From the NCBI RefSeq assembly GCF_032922745.1, contig NZ_CP136693.1:1-64000 (forward strand): DNA of 64,000 nucleotides. The letters are read 5' to 3'. The translations under genes were made by a program, and so were the position numbers. The number at the start of each line of letters is the position of its first letter. Position 1 is the stretch's first letter. Shown one piece after another: positions 1-12,646 of the stretch. A model generated the notes under the pieces. That model saw only the letters and a list, made by a program, of their open reading frames with translations. It did not search any database and was not told the origin of the DNA. The DNA is from Marinobacter salarius (lineage in GTDB: Bacteria; Pseudomonadota; Gammaproteobacteria; Pseudomonadales; Oleiphilaceae).

Positions 1-8
1 AGGCAATA

Positions 9-42
9 AAAAACCCCCGTCGGCGAAGCCGCGGGGGTTTTT
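9..42 (-). terminator. rho-independent terminator of the rRNA operon
   Basis: A GC-rich hairpin (CCCCCG paired with CGGGGG, around an inner CGGC/GCCG stem) is flanked by A and T tracts on both sides. Read on the minus strand it follows the 5S gene and ends in a U-tract, so it should end the rRNA transcript. The symmetry means it could work in both directions. Confidence 0.85.
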
Positions 43-53
43 GGTATTAAGAG

Positions 54-170
54 CCTGACGATGACCTACTCTCACATGGGCAGAAGCCACACTACCATCG
101 GCGCTGGTCTGTTTCACGGCTGAGTTCGGGATGGGATCAGGTGGTTCCAGACCGCTATGGTCGTCAGGCA
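54..170 (-). rRNA. rrf: 5S ribosomal RNA
   Basis: The minus strand begins TGCCTGACGACC and ends with the complementary GTCAGGC, closing the 5S terminal helix. The internal block CCGAACTCAG and the segment CGCCGATGGTAGTGTGG are typical of bacterial 5S. It is the last gene of the operon, between 23S and the terminator. End positions are accurate to a few bases. Confidence 0.93.
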
Positions 171-253
171 AAACGGTTGATCACTGGGTGGACGAGATGG
201 AACGATGTGATGGTGATTTCTGTTGAGCGCGATGGCTCTTGCGTTATCCGCAA

Positions 254-269
254 TTGTCTTGGGTGTTAT

Positions 270-279
<10 letters not shown>
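254..279 (-). repeat. 23S rRNA processing stem, 3' arm (pairs with 3158-3182)
   Basis: This stretch is the reverse complement of 3158-3182 apart from one bulged base. The two arms flank 23S and would form the long duplex that RNase III cleaves during 23S maturation. The arms overlap the mature ends by about ten bases, as is usual for bacterial 23S precursors. Confidence 0.8.
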
Positions 280-3165
<2,886 letters not shown>

Positions 3166-3393
3166 ATATAACCCCAAGACAACTGATCCGTTTCTCACAC
3201 CCAACCAGAACATCGCACCCACCGAAGTGAACACAATCTTCTCATTCAGAGATGAGATTCAGAGACAGTCGCTCGAAGCCATATACAACCACTTCAACGA
3301 CAACACCGGATAACGCTTGAAATCGCTATCACATTGAATCCATTCCTCTCGGAGATAATGAGAGAAATAAATTCGTGTTCTATCTCGTCCAAT

Positions 3394-3406
3394 TTGTTAA
3401 AGAGCA
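3394..3406 (-). promoter_or_regulatory. boxA antitermination element in the 16S-23S spacer
   Basis: The minus strand reads TGCTCTTTAACAA, the canonical boxA bound by NusB/S10 for rRNA antitermination. It lies in the spacer between tRNA-Ala and 23S, the normal place for the second boxA of a gammaproteobacterial rrn operon. The rest of 3166-3522 holds no gene. Confidence 0.85.
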
Positions 3407-3522
3407 AATCTGACCCAGTGATCAGAAAGAAGAACTTCCGCTTAACAACTCTTGTCATTAAACCGAAACGCTTGTTTCTGCACACTGACCGAAGCCAGGC
3501 ATTCATCGATCTGTCCAGGTAT

Positions 3523-3598
3523 TGGTGGAGCTGAGCGGGATCGAACCGCTGACCTCCTGCGTGCAAGGCAGGCGCTCTCCCAACTGAGCTACAGCCCC
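3523..3598 (-). tRNA. tRNA-Ala(TGC)
   Basis: A 76-nt cloverleaf on the minus strand starts GGGGCTGTAGCTC, has the anticodon TGC in CTTGCACG, a TTCGATC T-loop and an encoded CCA end. It is one of the two standard spacer tRNAs between 16S and 23S. Confidence 0.97.
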
Positions 3599-3694
3599 TA
3601 AAAGCTATTTACAAGAATTGTGTAGATCTAGGCGTGTTCGGGCGCCGCATAGCCTGCTATGCAAGTCCGGACACAACGACGAGCTACGCAATTC

Positions 3695-3771
<77 letters not shown>

Positions 3772-3836
3772 GGTTTTGCTTGTCCTGAAACAAGCCAAGT
3801 CGGGCCTGCATAGACCCTTTGCTCTCTTCTTAAGCT

Positions 3837-3855
3837 AACCAAGTAATTCGTGTGG
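3837..3855 (-). repeat. 16S rRNA processing stem, 3' arm (pairs with 5528-5546)
   Basis: Nineteen bases here are the perfect reverse complement of 5528-5546, so the leader and trailer of 16S can form the stalk cleaved by RNase III. Both arms contain AATTAC or its complement. Confidence 0.85.
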
Positions 3856-3882
3856 ACTCTGACCGAAGCATTCGGCTTCGTT

Positions 3883-5422
<1,540 letters not shown>

Positions 5423-5549
5423 AAATCATACAAGAATCCGAAGATTCTCTATTCTTGCTCAAGACAAAACTCAATTTCGACGAGTCACTGTCCTGATATT
5501 TCGTATCCGAAATACCTCGGCCAGCGCCCACACGAATTACTTGGTTAAC

Positions 5550-5562
5550 TTTTTAAAGAGCG
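5550..5562 (-). promoter_or_regulatory. boxA antitermination element in the rRNA leader
   Basis: The minus strand reads CGCTCTTTAAAAA, one base from the boxA core at its first position. It lies between promoter P2 and the 16S gene, where leader boxA loads the antitermination complex. Confidence 0.7.
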
Positions 5563-5590
5563 TTCGGGGCTTGCCCGATCAAGGTGGCGT

Positions 5591-5618
5591 ATTCTACATC
5601 GAATCGCTGCCTTGTCAA
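5591..5618 (-). promoter_or_regulatory. rRNA promoter P2 (downstream)
   Basis: The minus strand has TTGACA, a 16-bp spacer and TAGAAT. The sequence upstream of the -35 is AT-rich, as for UP elements of rrn promoters. The -10 hexamer and spacer length are identical to P1 130 bp upstream. Confidence 0.85.
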
Positions 5619-5722
5619 CCGCTTTCTGAAGAATTTTGAAACTCGAAATCTTCAATCAATTCAAACGGTTGTCTTTCAATTTCTGGCCCGCCTTAGTGGC
5701 GTGCCCCTCGAAAGAGATGCGT

Positions 5723-5750
5723 ATTCTACAGAGCTCACTCCGACTGTCAA
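5723..5750 (-). promoter_or_regulatory. rRNA promoter P1 (upstream)
   Basis: The minus strand has TTGACA, a 16-bp spacer and TAGAAT, preceded by an AT-rich tract at 5751-5789. It begins only 40 bp after the tyrS stop codon and no terminator separates the two, so tyrS transcripts may run into the rRNA operon. Confidence 0.85.
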
Positions 5751-5789
5751 CGCGGTTTTCAATATTTTCTCAAAAACCTTACTTTTCGA

Positions 5790-6992
5790 TCAATCCGTGA
5801 TCACTACGCGAGCAATTTTCTTCTTACCCGCCTGCACAACGCAGTCGTCGCCCAGATTAAAGAAGCGATCACCCTCGTGCTTTTCACCATCAATAAAGAC
5901 AGCGCCACGCCCAAGTACGTCTCTGGCAGCGGCCCCATTCTTCACCAACCCTGCGAGGCGAAGCACTGTAGCAACGGGCAATTGCTCCTGCCCGGAGAGG
6001 GAAACCTCGATAGTCGGCACGTTCTCGGGTATTTCACCCAGGCCCACCCGGTTACCCGCGGACTTGTGCGCTGTCGCCGCCGCTTCAGCGTCATGGAAGC
6101 GAGTGATAATTTCTTCTGCAAGCAGCTTTTTGTAGTCCTGCGGATTTGCACCTCCGGACACTGCAGCACGAAACTCATCCACTTCCGCCAACGGCCGGAA
6201 GCTCAGCAATTCAAAATAACGCCACAGGAGGTCATCCGGCATGGACAACAGCTTGGTGTACATTTCACCGGGCGAATCATTAACGCCGACATAGTTGCCC
6301 AACGACTTTGACATCTTCTGGACACCATCCAGCCCTTCCAGCAACGGCATGGTCAATACAGCCTGCGGCTTCTGACCATAGTGCTTCTGGAGAATCCGCC
6401 CCATCAAGAGGTTGAACTTCTGATCTGTCCCGCCCAGCTCCACATCAGCCTCAAGGGCGACCGAGTCATACCCCTGAACCAGTGGATACAGGAACTCATG
6501 AATGGCGATGGGCTGCTCGGCACGGTAGCGCTTGGTGAAATCATCGCGCTCGAGCATACGGGCAACCGTATACTGCCCCGCCAGACGAATCATGTCAGCC
6601 GCAGAAAGCTTGCTCATCCAGTCGGAGTTAAACACCACACGTGTCTTTTCCTTATCCAGGATCTTGAACACCTGCTCTTTATAGGTAATGGCGTTGGCAG
6701 CAACCTGCGCTTCCGTCAGAGGCGGGCGAGTTGCACTCTTGCCGGTGGGATCACCGATCATTCCGGTGAAATCCCCTATAAGGAAGATCACTTCATGCCC
6801 CAGGTCCTGGAACTGTCGCAGCTTGTTGATCAGAACCGTATGGCCCAAGTGAAGATCTGGGGCCGTAGGATCGAATCCGGCCTTTATCCTGAGAGGGCGC
6901 CCCTCCCGGAGCTTCTCAATCAACCCTTCCTCGGGGATCAACTCATCCATGCCGCGTTTGATAACGGCCAGCGCCTCATCAATAGATGCCAT
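5790..6992 (-). CDS. tyrS: tyrosyl-tRNA synthetase (TyrZ type)
   Basis: Charges tRNA-Tyr with tyrosine in the cytoplasm. The 400-residue protein has the class I signature HLGH at residues 48-51, the KMSKS loop at 226-230 and a C-terminal S4-type RNA-binding domain from about residue 335. The KMSKS form, length and place next to an rRNA operon fit the TyrZ-type enzyme of pseudomonads. An in-frame ATG nine codons upstream exists, but GAGGG lies 10 bases before the chosen ATG and nothing like it precedes the longer start. It is transcribed towards the rRNA operon. Confidence 0.96.
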   Translation of the reverse strand: MASIDEALAVIKRGMDELIPEEGLIEKLREGRPLRIKAGFDPTAPDLHLGHTVLINKLRQFQDLGHEVIFLIGDFTGMIGDPTGKSATRPPLTEAQVAANAITYKEQVFKILDKEKTRVVFNSDWMSKLSAADMIRLAGQYTVARMLERDDFTKRYRAEQPIAIHEFLYPLVQGYDSVALEADVELGGTDQKFNLLMGRILQKHYGQKPQAVLTMPLLEGLDGVQKMSKSLGNYVGVNDSPGEMYTKLLSMPDDLLWRYFELLSFRPLAEVDEFRAAVSGGANPQDYKKLLAEEIITRFHDAEAAATAHKSAGNRVGLGEIPENVPTIEVSLSGQEQLPVATVLRLAGLVKNGAAARDVLGRGAVFIDGEKHEGDRFFNLGDDCVVQAGKKKIARVVITD

Positions 6993-7132
6993 GTACCACA
7001 CACCCTCAATTCTGATCATTTGGGCCGGACGACAGTTACAGAGATCTACAAAAGAAATCTGTGCGTTACCAGCACCCCTGTTAAAGTGTACCTGCTCAGT
7101 TTTTGAACAAAGCCGCGTATTTAAGGCCGGGT

Positions 7133-7138
7133 ATTATA
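7133..7138 (-). promoter_or_regulatory. possible -10 element of the tyrS promoter
   Basis: A perfect TATAAT on the minus strand lies about 140 bp upstream of tyrS in the 297-bp divergent gap (6993-7289). A -35 at 17 bp spacing (CGGATT) is poor, so the call rests on the -10 alone. I see no T-box or other leader structure. Confidence 0.35.
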
Positions 7139-7186
7139 ACAATCCCGGCCTCAGAAATCCGGCCAGTATGCCAGTAACGGTAATGT

Positions 7187-7215
7187 TTGATGCTGTCCTG
7201 AGCGCATTTTATACG
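7187..7215 (+). promoter_or_regulatory. possible sigma70 promoter of the M23 peptidase gene
   Basis: TTGATG and TATACG are separated by 17 bp, 75 bp upstream of the peptidase start. It is back-to-back with the candidate tyrS promoter. Both hexamers deviate from consensus. Confidence 0.45.
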
Positions 7216-7289
7216 GTAATCTGTTGGACTATACTTGAACAACAGCTTTAATTAGGTAGTACAACCTACCGGAATACCGATTAAAACGG

Positions 7290-8720
7290 ATGCGACACGT
7301 GCTGAAAATGTTTCCGAAAACCCATATCACCATTGCCGCTGCGACCAGTGTTGTCGTTGCAGCCGCTATTCTGATGAGCCCCAGCGCCGATGTAGAAGCC
7401 AATAGAATGGCTTACTCGCTGGATCTCGACGAAGGCACCGTCAAGTCGTCAGGCAAGCCGACTCCCCGCATGAACGAACAGCCCGCTGCCGACAAGATGC
7501 CAGAAGAAGACGCAACAGTAGCACCTGAACTGGCATCCATCAGCGACGAGCCTCAGCTACCCGAAGCACTGGACACCGCTGCGGCCATGGCTGAGGTCAG
7601 CGAGCCAGAGCTGCAATGGCAGGAATACAAGATCAAGTCCGGCGACACACTTTCATCCCTGTTCGGCAAGGCCGGCTTCAACGACGGCATCATGCTGTCT
7701 GTGATCCACGGCTCTGGCGAAGCCGATAAGCTTCAGCGGCTCTATGCTGGCGAAACCATCGCGTTTGCAACCAATGACGCCGGCGAACTCGCTGCCATAG
7801 ACCTCCAGCGCAACCTGCTGGAAACCCTTCACGTTGAAAAAACCGAAGAAGGTTTTACCGGCGAAACCGTGGTCCGCGAGCCCGACGTTAAACCAGCATT
7901 TGCCTCAGGCGTTATTGACGGCTCCCTCTATGTGGCCGCGCGCGAAGCGGGCATGAGCGACAGACTGGCCATGGAAATGGCTGGGATCTTCGGGTGGAAC
8001 ATCGACTTCGTATACGATGTTCGCAAGGGTGACCGGTTCGAAGTGGTGTATGAGGAACTGTATCTGGACGGTGAGAAATTCGATACCGGCAACATCCTGT
8101 CTGCCCGCTTTGTCAATCAGGGCAAGGAGGTCATTGCCCTGCAATACACCGACAGTAACGGCGATACCGACTATTACGGCCCGGACGGCAGTAGCATGCG
8201 CAAGGCGTTCCTGCGTACACCTATCAATGCCCGCGTCTCGTCTTCCTTTAACCTCCAACGCCGTCACCCGGTGCTGGACGTCGTTCGCCCGCACGAGGGC
8301 ACTGACTACGCTGCGCCTCCAGGTACTCCTATAAAAGCCGCCGGGCACGGCAGGGTACAGTTTGCCGGCTGGAAAGGCGGCTACGGCCGCACGGTCATTC
8401 TCAAGCACGGCGACAACATTACAACCCTCTATGCCCACATGAGCCGACTCGGCAAAGGCATCAAGAATGGGACCAAGGTCAAGCAGGGTGACACCATTGG
8501 CCATGTCGGCTCTTCCGGCATGGTCACCGGACCCCACCTGCACTATGAATTCCGGATCAACGGCTCCCCGAGAAACTCGCGGAAGGTTAAGCTCCCTGAT
8601 GCGAAACCAGTGCCCAAGTCAGAAATGGCCCGCTTCAAGGGATTTGCCGAGCAGCAAGTTGCCAAGTTCGAGCTGTTCCGCCAGAACTACCAGCATCTAG
8701 CCCTGGCCGCCGACGAGTGA
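7290..8720 (+). CDS. M23 family murein DD-endopeptidase (MepM-like)
   Basis: Envelope zinc peptidase expected to cut peptide crosslinks in peptidoglycan during growth. An N-terminal hydrophobic segment (about residues 10-30) should be a membrane anchor. An acidic linker follows, then an OapA/LysM-like domain near residues 108-170 (KSGDTLSSLF) and a C-terminal LytM/M23 domain. Zinc-site motifs are HEGTD with H335 and HLH with H416/H418. The 476-residue size is close to E. coli MepM. ATG at 7308 is an alternative start; neither has a strong ribosome-binding site. It ends 5 bp before anmK, so the two wall-related genes are probably cotranscribed. Confidence 0.92.
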   Translation: MRHVLKMFPKTHITIAAATSVVVAAAILMSPSADVEANRMAYSLDLDEGTVKSSGKPTPRMNEQPAADKMPEEDATVAPELASISDEPQLPEALDTAAAMAEVSEPELQWQEYKIKSGDTLSSLFGKAGFNDGIMLSVIHGSGEADKLQRLYAGETIAFATNDAGELAAIDLQRNLLETLHVEKTEEGFTGETVVREPDVKPAFASGVIDGSLYVAAREAGMSDRLAMEMAGIFGWNIDFVYDVRKGDRFEVVYEELYLDGEKFDTGNILSARFVNQGKEVIALQYTDSNGDTDYYGPDGSSMRKAFLRTPINARVSSSFNLQRRHPVLDVVRPHEGTDYAAPPGTPIKAAGHGRVQFAGWKGGYGRTVILKHGDNITTLYAHMSRLGKGIKNGTKVKQGDTIGHVGSSGMVTGPHLHYEFRINGSPRNSRKVKLPDAKPVPKSEMARFKGFAEQQVAKFELFRQNYQHLALAADE

Positions 8721-8725
8721 ACTGA

Positions 8726-9823
8726 ATGAAAACCTGGATTGGATTGATGTCTGGCACCAGCATGGACGGCATTGACGCCATACTGGTGTCATTCAGCGGC
8801 CAAACAATCCAGGTGCATGCCACCCACACCACCACCTACCCAGACGACATACGCCGAAGACTGTATAATCTCAGCCAGAACTGGGGAACGCCGGACGACG
8901 TCGGCGAGCTTGATCACGCCGTCGGCTCACTGTTTGCCCTCGCAGCGAAGACCGTGATCGATAAATCCAGCGTCCCGGCCTCATCCATTAACGCCATCGG
9001 TAGCCACGGCCAGACCCTGCGACACCATCCTGATAGCTCAGCACCTTTCTCCCTGCAGATTGGCGACCCAACCGTTATCACTGAGCGAACGGGCATCACG
9101 ACGGTGGCGGACTTCAGGCGGCGCGATCTGGCGGCAGGCGGTGAGGGCGCCCCACTGGTGCCGGCATTTCATAAAGCCTTCTTTAGTTCTGCAGGCGAGA
9201 GCCGATGCATCCTGAATCTTGGCGGCATAGCCAATATCACCCATCTTCCAGCAGACGCCGACGAGCCGATAACCGGTTTTGATACAGGCCCCGCGAATGC
9301 GCTGATGGATGCCTGGTGCATGGATCAGACTGGCCGCGCGTTTGATGAAGACGGTGCATGGGCAGAGGAAGGTGAAATCAATCAGGCGCTGCTAAGCGAC
9401 CTGCTTTCGGATGCCTACTTTTCACGCCAGCCACCCAAGAGCACAGGCACCGAAAAGTTCAATCTTGAGTGGATTAAGACTCAATTACGCCGCCACCCGG
9501 ACCTCTCCGGCGCCGACGTACAACGCACCCTGCTTGAGTTAACAGCCGTGTCTGTCGCACAGCAATTGCCGCAATCACCGGGAACGACGATATTTGCGTG
9601 CGGGGGCGGTGCTAAAAACAGGATTCTGATGCGGGCGCTGCAAAGAACCTGCAGCCCGGCCCGCCTTGCTTCAACAGATGACCTTGGCCTGGACCCACAA
9701 TGGGTAGAACCAGCCGCCTTTGCCTGGCTTGCCAGCCAGACTCTGTCCGGCAAGCCCGGAAATGTTCCGGAAGTGACCGGAGCAGAAGGAAAAAGAATAT
9801 TAGGAGCGGTGTACTACGCCTGA
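8726..9823 (+). CDS. anmK: anhydro-N-acetylmuramic acid kinase
   Basis: Phosphorylates and opens 1,6-anhydro-MurNAc released from peptidoglycan, giving MurNAc-6-phosphate for wall recycling. The protein is 365 residues, normal for the family. The N-terminal phosphate loop GLMSGTSMDGID is intact, as are GSHGQT and the ATP-site stretch CGGGAKN. It follows the M23 endopeptidase gene after 5 bp, linking wall turnover with fragment recycling. The downstream gene is convergent. Confidence 0.96.
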   Translation: MKTWIGLMSGTSMDGIDAILVSFSGQTIQVHATHTTTYPDDIRRRLYNLSQNWGTPDDVGELDHAVGSLFALAAKTVIDKSSVPASSINAIGSHGQTLRHHPDSSAPFSLQIGDPTVITERTGITTVADFRRRDLAAGGEGAPLVPAFHKAFFSSAGESRCILNLGGIANITHLPADADEPITGFDTGPANALMDAWCMDQTGRAFDEDGAWAEEGEINQALLSDLLSDAYFSRQPPKSTGTEKFNLEWIKTQLRRHPDLSGADVQRTLLELTAVSVAQQLPQSPGTTIFACGGGAKNRILMRALQRTCSPARLASTDDLGLDPQWVEPAAFAWLASQTLSGKPGNVPEVTGAEGKRILGAVYYA

Positions 9824-9832
9824 ACACGCGCG

Positions 9833-10186
9833 TCAGATCGAGAAGGAGCTACCACAGCCACACGTAGAACTGGCGTTGGGGTTCTGCACGACAAACTGAG
9901 AACCCTGCAACCCTTCCTGATAATCCACGGTTGCCCCGACCAGATACTGGTAACTCATAGGATCCACAAGCAACATCACGCCATCCCTTTCGATGACGGT
10001 GTCTTCCTCATCCTGCGCTTCATCAAATGAGAAACCATACTGGAAACCGGAACAGCCGCCACCGGTGACAAACACGCGAAGCTTGAGGTCGGAGTTACCC
10101 TCCTCGTCCACCAGCTCCCGTACTTTGGATACCGCGCCGTCACTGAAAAACAGCGGTGTGATTGCTTGTTGCTGAACTACACTCAA
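9833..10186 (-). CDS. erpA: iron-sulfur cluster carrier ErpA
   Basis: A-type carrier that delivers Fe-S clusters to apoproteins such as those of isoprenoid synthesis. The 117-residue protein has the three ligands C45, C109 and C111 (the last two as CGCG). It is last in the minus-strand series argC, DUF6776 gene, bactofilin gene, erpA, the order also seen in Pseudomonas. It has its own promoter candidate and an IscR-like site just upstream, so it is probably controlled separately from the bactofilin gene. Confidence 0.96.
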   Translation of the reverse strand: MSVVQQQAITPLFFSDGAVSKVRELVDEEGNSDLKLRVFVTGGGCSGFQYGFSFDEAQDEEDTVIERDGVMLLVDPMSYQYLVGATVDYQEGLQGSQFVVQNPNASSTCGCGSSFSI

Positions 10187-10218
10187 GTCCGCCTCCGGTT
10201 ACAGAAAGATCTGGTCTG

Positions 10219-10247
10219 ATTATCATATTCCTGACTAAAACAATCAA
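10219..10247 (-). promoter_or_regulatory. erpA promoter (sigma70)
   Basis: The minus strand has TTGATT, a 17-bp spacer and GATAAT, ending 32 bp before the erpA ATG. It starts right at the bactofilin stop codon and fills the gap between the two genes. Confidence 0.65.
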
Positions 10248-10251
10248 CTAT
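10227..10251. promoter_or_regulatory. IscR type-1-like operator over the erpA promoter
   Basis: Read on the plus strand, 23 of 25 positions match the published type-1 IscR motif ATASYYGACTRWWWYAGTCRRSTAT; the misses are at motif positions 3 and 17. It overlaps the -35 and spacer of the erpA promoter. In E. coli, [2Fe-2S]-IscR represses erpA through such a site. No iscR gene is in the window. Confidence 0.65.
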
Positions 10252-10724
10252 TCCTTGCCGTGCACTCCCATCGATTCTTTCTCCTCCGGTTTTCCTTCCG
10301 GGACAGCGTCTCCGATAGCGTTCGGCTGTTTGTCCCTGCTCAACAAACCTACCGGCTCGTTCTGGTGAACCAGGCTTCCGTTGACAGACGCGCCCATGGC
10401 CATCTCAATCAGATTGTAGTAGACGTTGCCATGGATGGAGGCTTTTTCGGCCAGTTCAAGGTGCGTTGATGCGTACACATCACCATGAACCGTACCGTTT
10501 ACGATTACATGGGGGGCAACAATGTCACCCTCCACGGAGCCCACTTCAGACAACCGCAACACCGCATCGCCGCCTTCTTCGGCAACCACCCGACCGCGAA
10601 TAGTGCCATCCACATGCAGCCCACCGGAGAAATGCACATCCCCCTTAACCGTCGTGCGGGATGAAACCAGGGTATCGAAGTGCCCAGCGGGGCGCCGTGG
10701 TTTCTGTTTCTTTTTGCCAAGCAT
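10248..10724 (-). CDS. bactofilin family protein
   Basis: Bactofilins polymerise into cytoskeletal filaments that help localise wall enzymes and shape determinants. The 158-residue protein has a basic N-terminus, a central beta-helix domain at about residues 25-120 built from short repeats (GDVHFSGGLHVDGTIRG, GSVEGDI, GTVHGDV) and a charged disordered tail. Its start lies 1 bp after the stop of the DUF6776 gene, so translation is probably coupled. The neighbouring M23 and anmK genes fit a wall-related role, which is inference. Confidence 0.92.
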   Translation of the reverse strand: MLGKKKQKPRRPAGHFDTLVSSRTTVKGDVHFSGGLHVDGTIRGRVVAEEGGDAVLRLSEVGSVEGDIVAPHVIVNGTVHGDVYASTHLELAEKASIHGNVYYNLIEMAMGASVNGSLVHQNEPVGLLSRDKQPNAIGDAVPEGKPEEKESMGVHGKE

Positions 10725-10725
10725 T

Positions 10726-11466
10726 TCAGTTCTCCGTTAATTCATCCCAATCAAAAGTTCGTTCGGCCTGAGACGATTTCCTGCCTTCAGCACGGGCAAC
10801 CACCTGCAACTCTACGGGCTCGAAACCGTCCGGCACTCGTAAAAGCCCCTCTACATCCTGAAAATACCGGAAGCGGAACTTGACTCCCAAATCGTCGATA
10901 TCATCGGACAGATCCCGTAGCGCGATCACTTCTTTGTCTTCGTTTCGCATGCCGATGACGTTCACCGCTACCACGCCCGATATATAACTCTTGTTGTCAC
11001 CAATCTGGGTTAGTACCAACTTAAAACCGTAGGTGTCGTCCTCGCGGCCCTGCTGCATCGTGAATCGATCAACCTGCAGACCTTTGCTGGTTTCCGAGGG
11101 TGCCATGATGTTTTTATAGAAAGTCAGATCCGCTTTCAGTGACGCGATCCGGGTTTCCAGATCAACAATGCTCCTTCTCGTCTGATTCAGGGCCTGTGCA
11201 TCTATAGTTCGCCCCCGCTCCAGGTTGACCAGTTGCTGGCTGGCCTCGCGGTTTTGCTCTCGAAGGTCTTCAACCTGCTCTTCCAGCAGGTCGCGGGACT
11301 CTTCGGCAGTTGAAAAACGGAATCCACCCTGTGCCATACCGGTCACATACCCCAGCACCGCAGCGAGGATGGAAAACGTCAGCAATATCAAGCTGCGGCG
11401 CAAACGATAACCCCGGCGATGCCGGATAACGACGTATTCTTCAGCGGGTTTTCTGTGTTCGCTCAC
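10726..11466 (-). CDS. DUF6776 family inner-membrane protein
   Basis: A 246-residue protein of unknown function. Residues 1-22 are cytoplasmic and basic, about 24-46 form one membrane helix, about 55-120 form a coiled coil (LLEEQVEDLREQNREASQQ), and the rest is a globular, presumably periplasmic, domain. It lies between argC (9 bp gap) and the bactofilin gene (1 bp gap), the same order as in Pseudomonas. A membrane partner for the bactofilin is plausible but unproven. Confidence 0.85.
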   Translation of the reverse strand: MSEHRKPAEEYVVIRHRRGYRLRRSLILLTFSILAAVLGYVTGMAQGGFRFSTAEESRDLLEEQVEDLREQNREASQQLVNLERGRTIDAQALNQTRRSIVDLETRIASLKADLTFYKNIMAPSETSKGLQVDRFTMQQGREDDTYGFKLVLTQIGDNKSYISGVVAVNVIGMRNEDKEVIALRDLSDDIDDLGVKFRFRYFQDVEGLLRVPDGFEPVELQVVARAEGRKSSQAERTFDWDELTEN

Positions 11467-11475
11467 CGGTCAGGC

Positions 11476-12513
11476 CTATGGTAGCAGCGCGGGCGCTTCC
11501 AGCCCGAGGGTTTCCTTGAGGTCAAACATGATGTTCATGTTCTGGACCGCCTGCCCTGCTGCGCCTTTTACCAGGTTATCAATGACCGATGAAACGATCA
11601 CAATGTTGCTCTGTTCCTGACGGTGAAGGGCCATACGACAGTTGTTGGCACCGCGGACACTGCGGGTTTCCGGATGGCTGCCAAAAGGCATCACGTCCAC
11701 GAAAGGCTCATTCTGGAAGCGGTCTTCAAACAGCGACTGGAGGCGGTCAAAGTCAGCGGGGTTCCGAAGCTCCGCGTAGAGAGTCGCCTCGATTCCCCGG
11801 ACCATCGGAATCAGGTGCGGCACGAAGGTAACACCAACATCAACACCCGCCGCCTGCGACAAACCCTGGCGAATTTCCGGAAGATGACGGTGGCCGGATG
11901 CGCCATAGGCCTTGAAGCTCTCGCCCACCTCACCGTGCAGCATGCCGATCTTGCCCTGACGCCCAGCACCACTTGCGCCTGACTTGGCGTCCGCGATCAG
12001 TCGTGACGGATCGACCAGCCCGCTCTCCAGCAATGGCAGAAACCCCAACTGGACAGCTGTGGGATAACAGCCTGGGTTAGCCACAAGTTGTGCTGTACGG
12101 ATCTTGTCACGCACCACTTCCGGCAGGCCATAAACCGCTTTCTCCGCCCATTCGGGACTTTCATGAGGCATGCCGTACCACTCGGCCCAGACATCCAGAT
12201 CCCGGAGGCGGAAGTCCGCTGATAAATCCACAACACGGGTTCCGGCTGCCATCAGTTCCGGCATCATCCGCATGGCCACACCGTGAGGCGTGGCGAAAAA
12301 GACCAGATCACAGGCTGCCAGCGTTTTTACGTCCGGCTCGGAAAAGGCAAGGTCGTAGTGGCCGCGAAGGTTCGGATACATATCAGCGACCGGCATGCCG
12401 GCCTCCGAACGAGACGTGATGCAACTCACCGTTACGTCCGGGTGAACCGCAAGAATCCTCAGAAGCTCAACACCGGTATAACCGGTACCACCTACAATGC
12501 CTACTTTTATCAC
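11476..12513 (-). CDS. argC: N-acetyl-gamma-glutamyl-phosphate reductase
   Basis: NADPH-dependent reduction of N-acetylglutamyl phosphate, third step of arginine synthesis. The 345-residue protein starts with the dinucleotide-binding loop GGTGYTG and has the catalytic cysteine C149 in NPGCYPT. The start codon is GTG with GGAG six bases upstream. It heads the minus-strand argC, DUF6776, bactofilin series. No other arginine gene is nearby. Confidence 0.97.
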   Translation of the reverse strand: MIKVGIVGGTGYTGVELLRILAVHPDVTVSCITSRSEAGMPVADMYPNLRGHYDLAFSEPDVKTLAACDLVFFATPHGVAMRMMPELMAAGTRVVDLSADFRLRDLDVWAEWYGMPHESPEWAEKAVYGLPEVVRDKIRTAQLVANPGCYPTAVQLGFLPLLESGLVDPSRLIADAKSGASGAGRQGKIGMLHGEVGESFKAYGASGHRHLPEIRQGLSQAAGVDVGVTFVPHLIPMVRGIEATLYAELRNPADFDRLQSLFEDRFQNEPFVDVMPFGSHPETRSVRGANNCRMALHRQEQSNIVIVSSVIDNLVKGAAGQAVQNMNIMFDLKETLGLEAPALLP

Positions 12514-12646
12514 CTGTTTCTCCAGCTGAAATCGAGTTCATAAAACACACATAGTCTAACATGATAAACCAATGACTTATTGCAGCCCGACCGGCGCTGG
12601 TTACAATATCGTCAAGAAACCACTCGTCCCTGGAAAACCGGCGATC

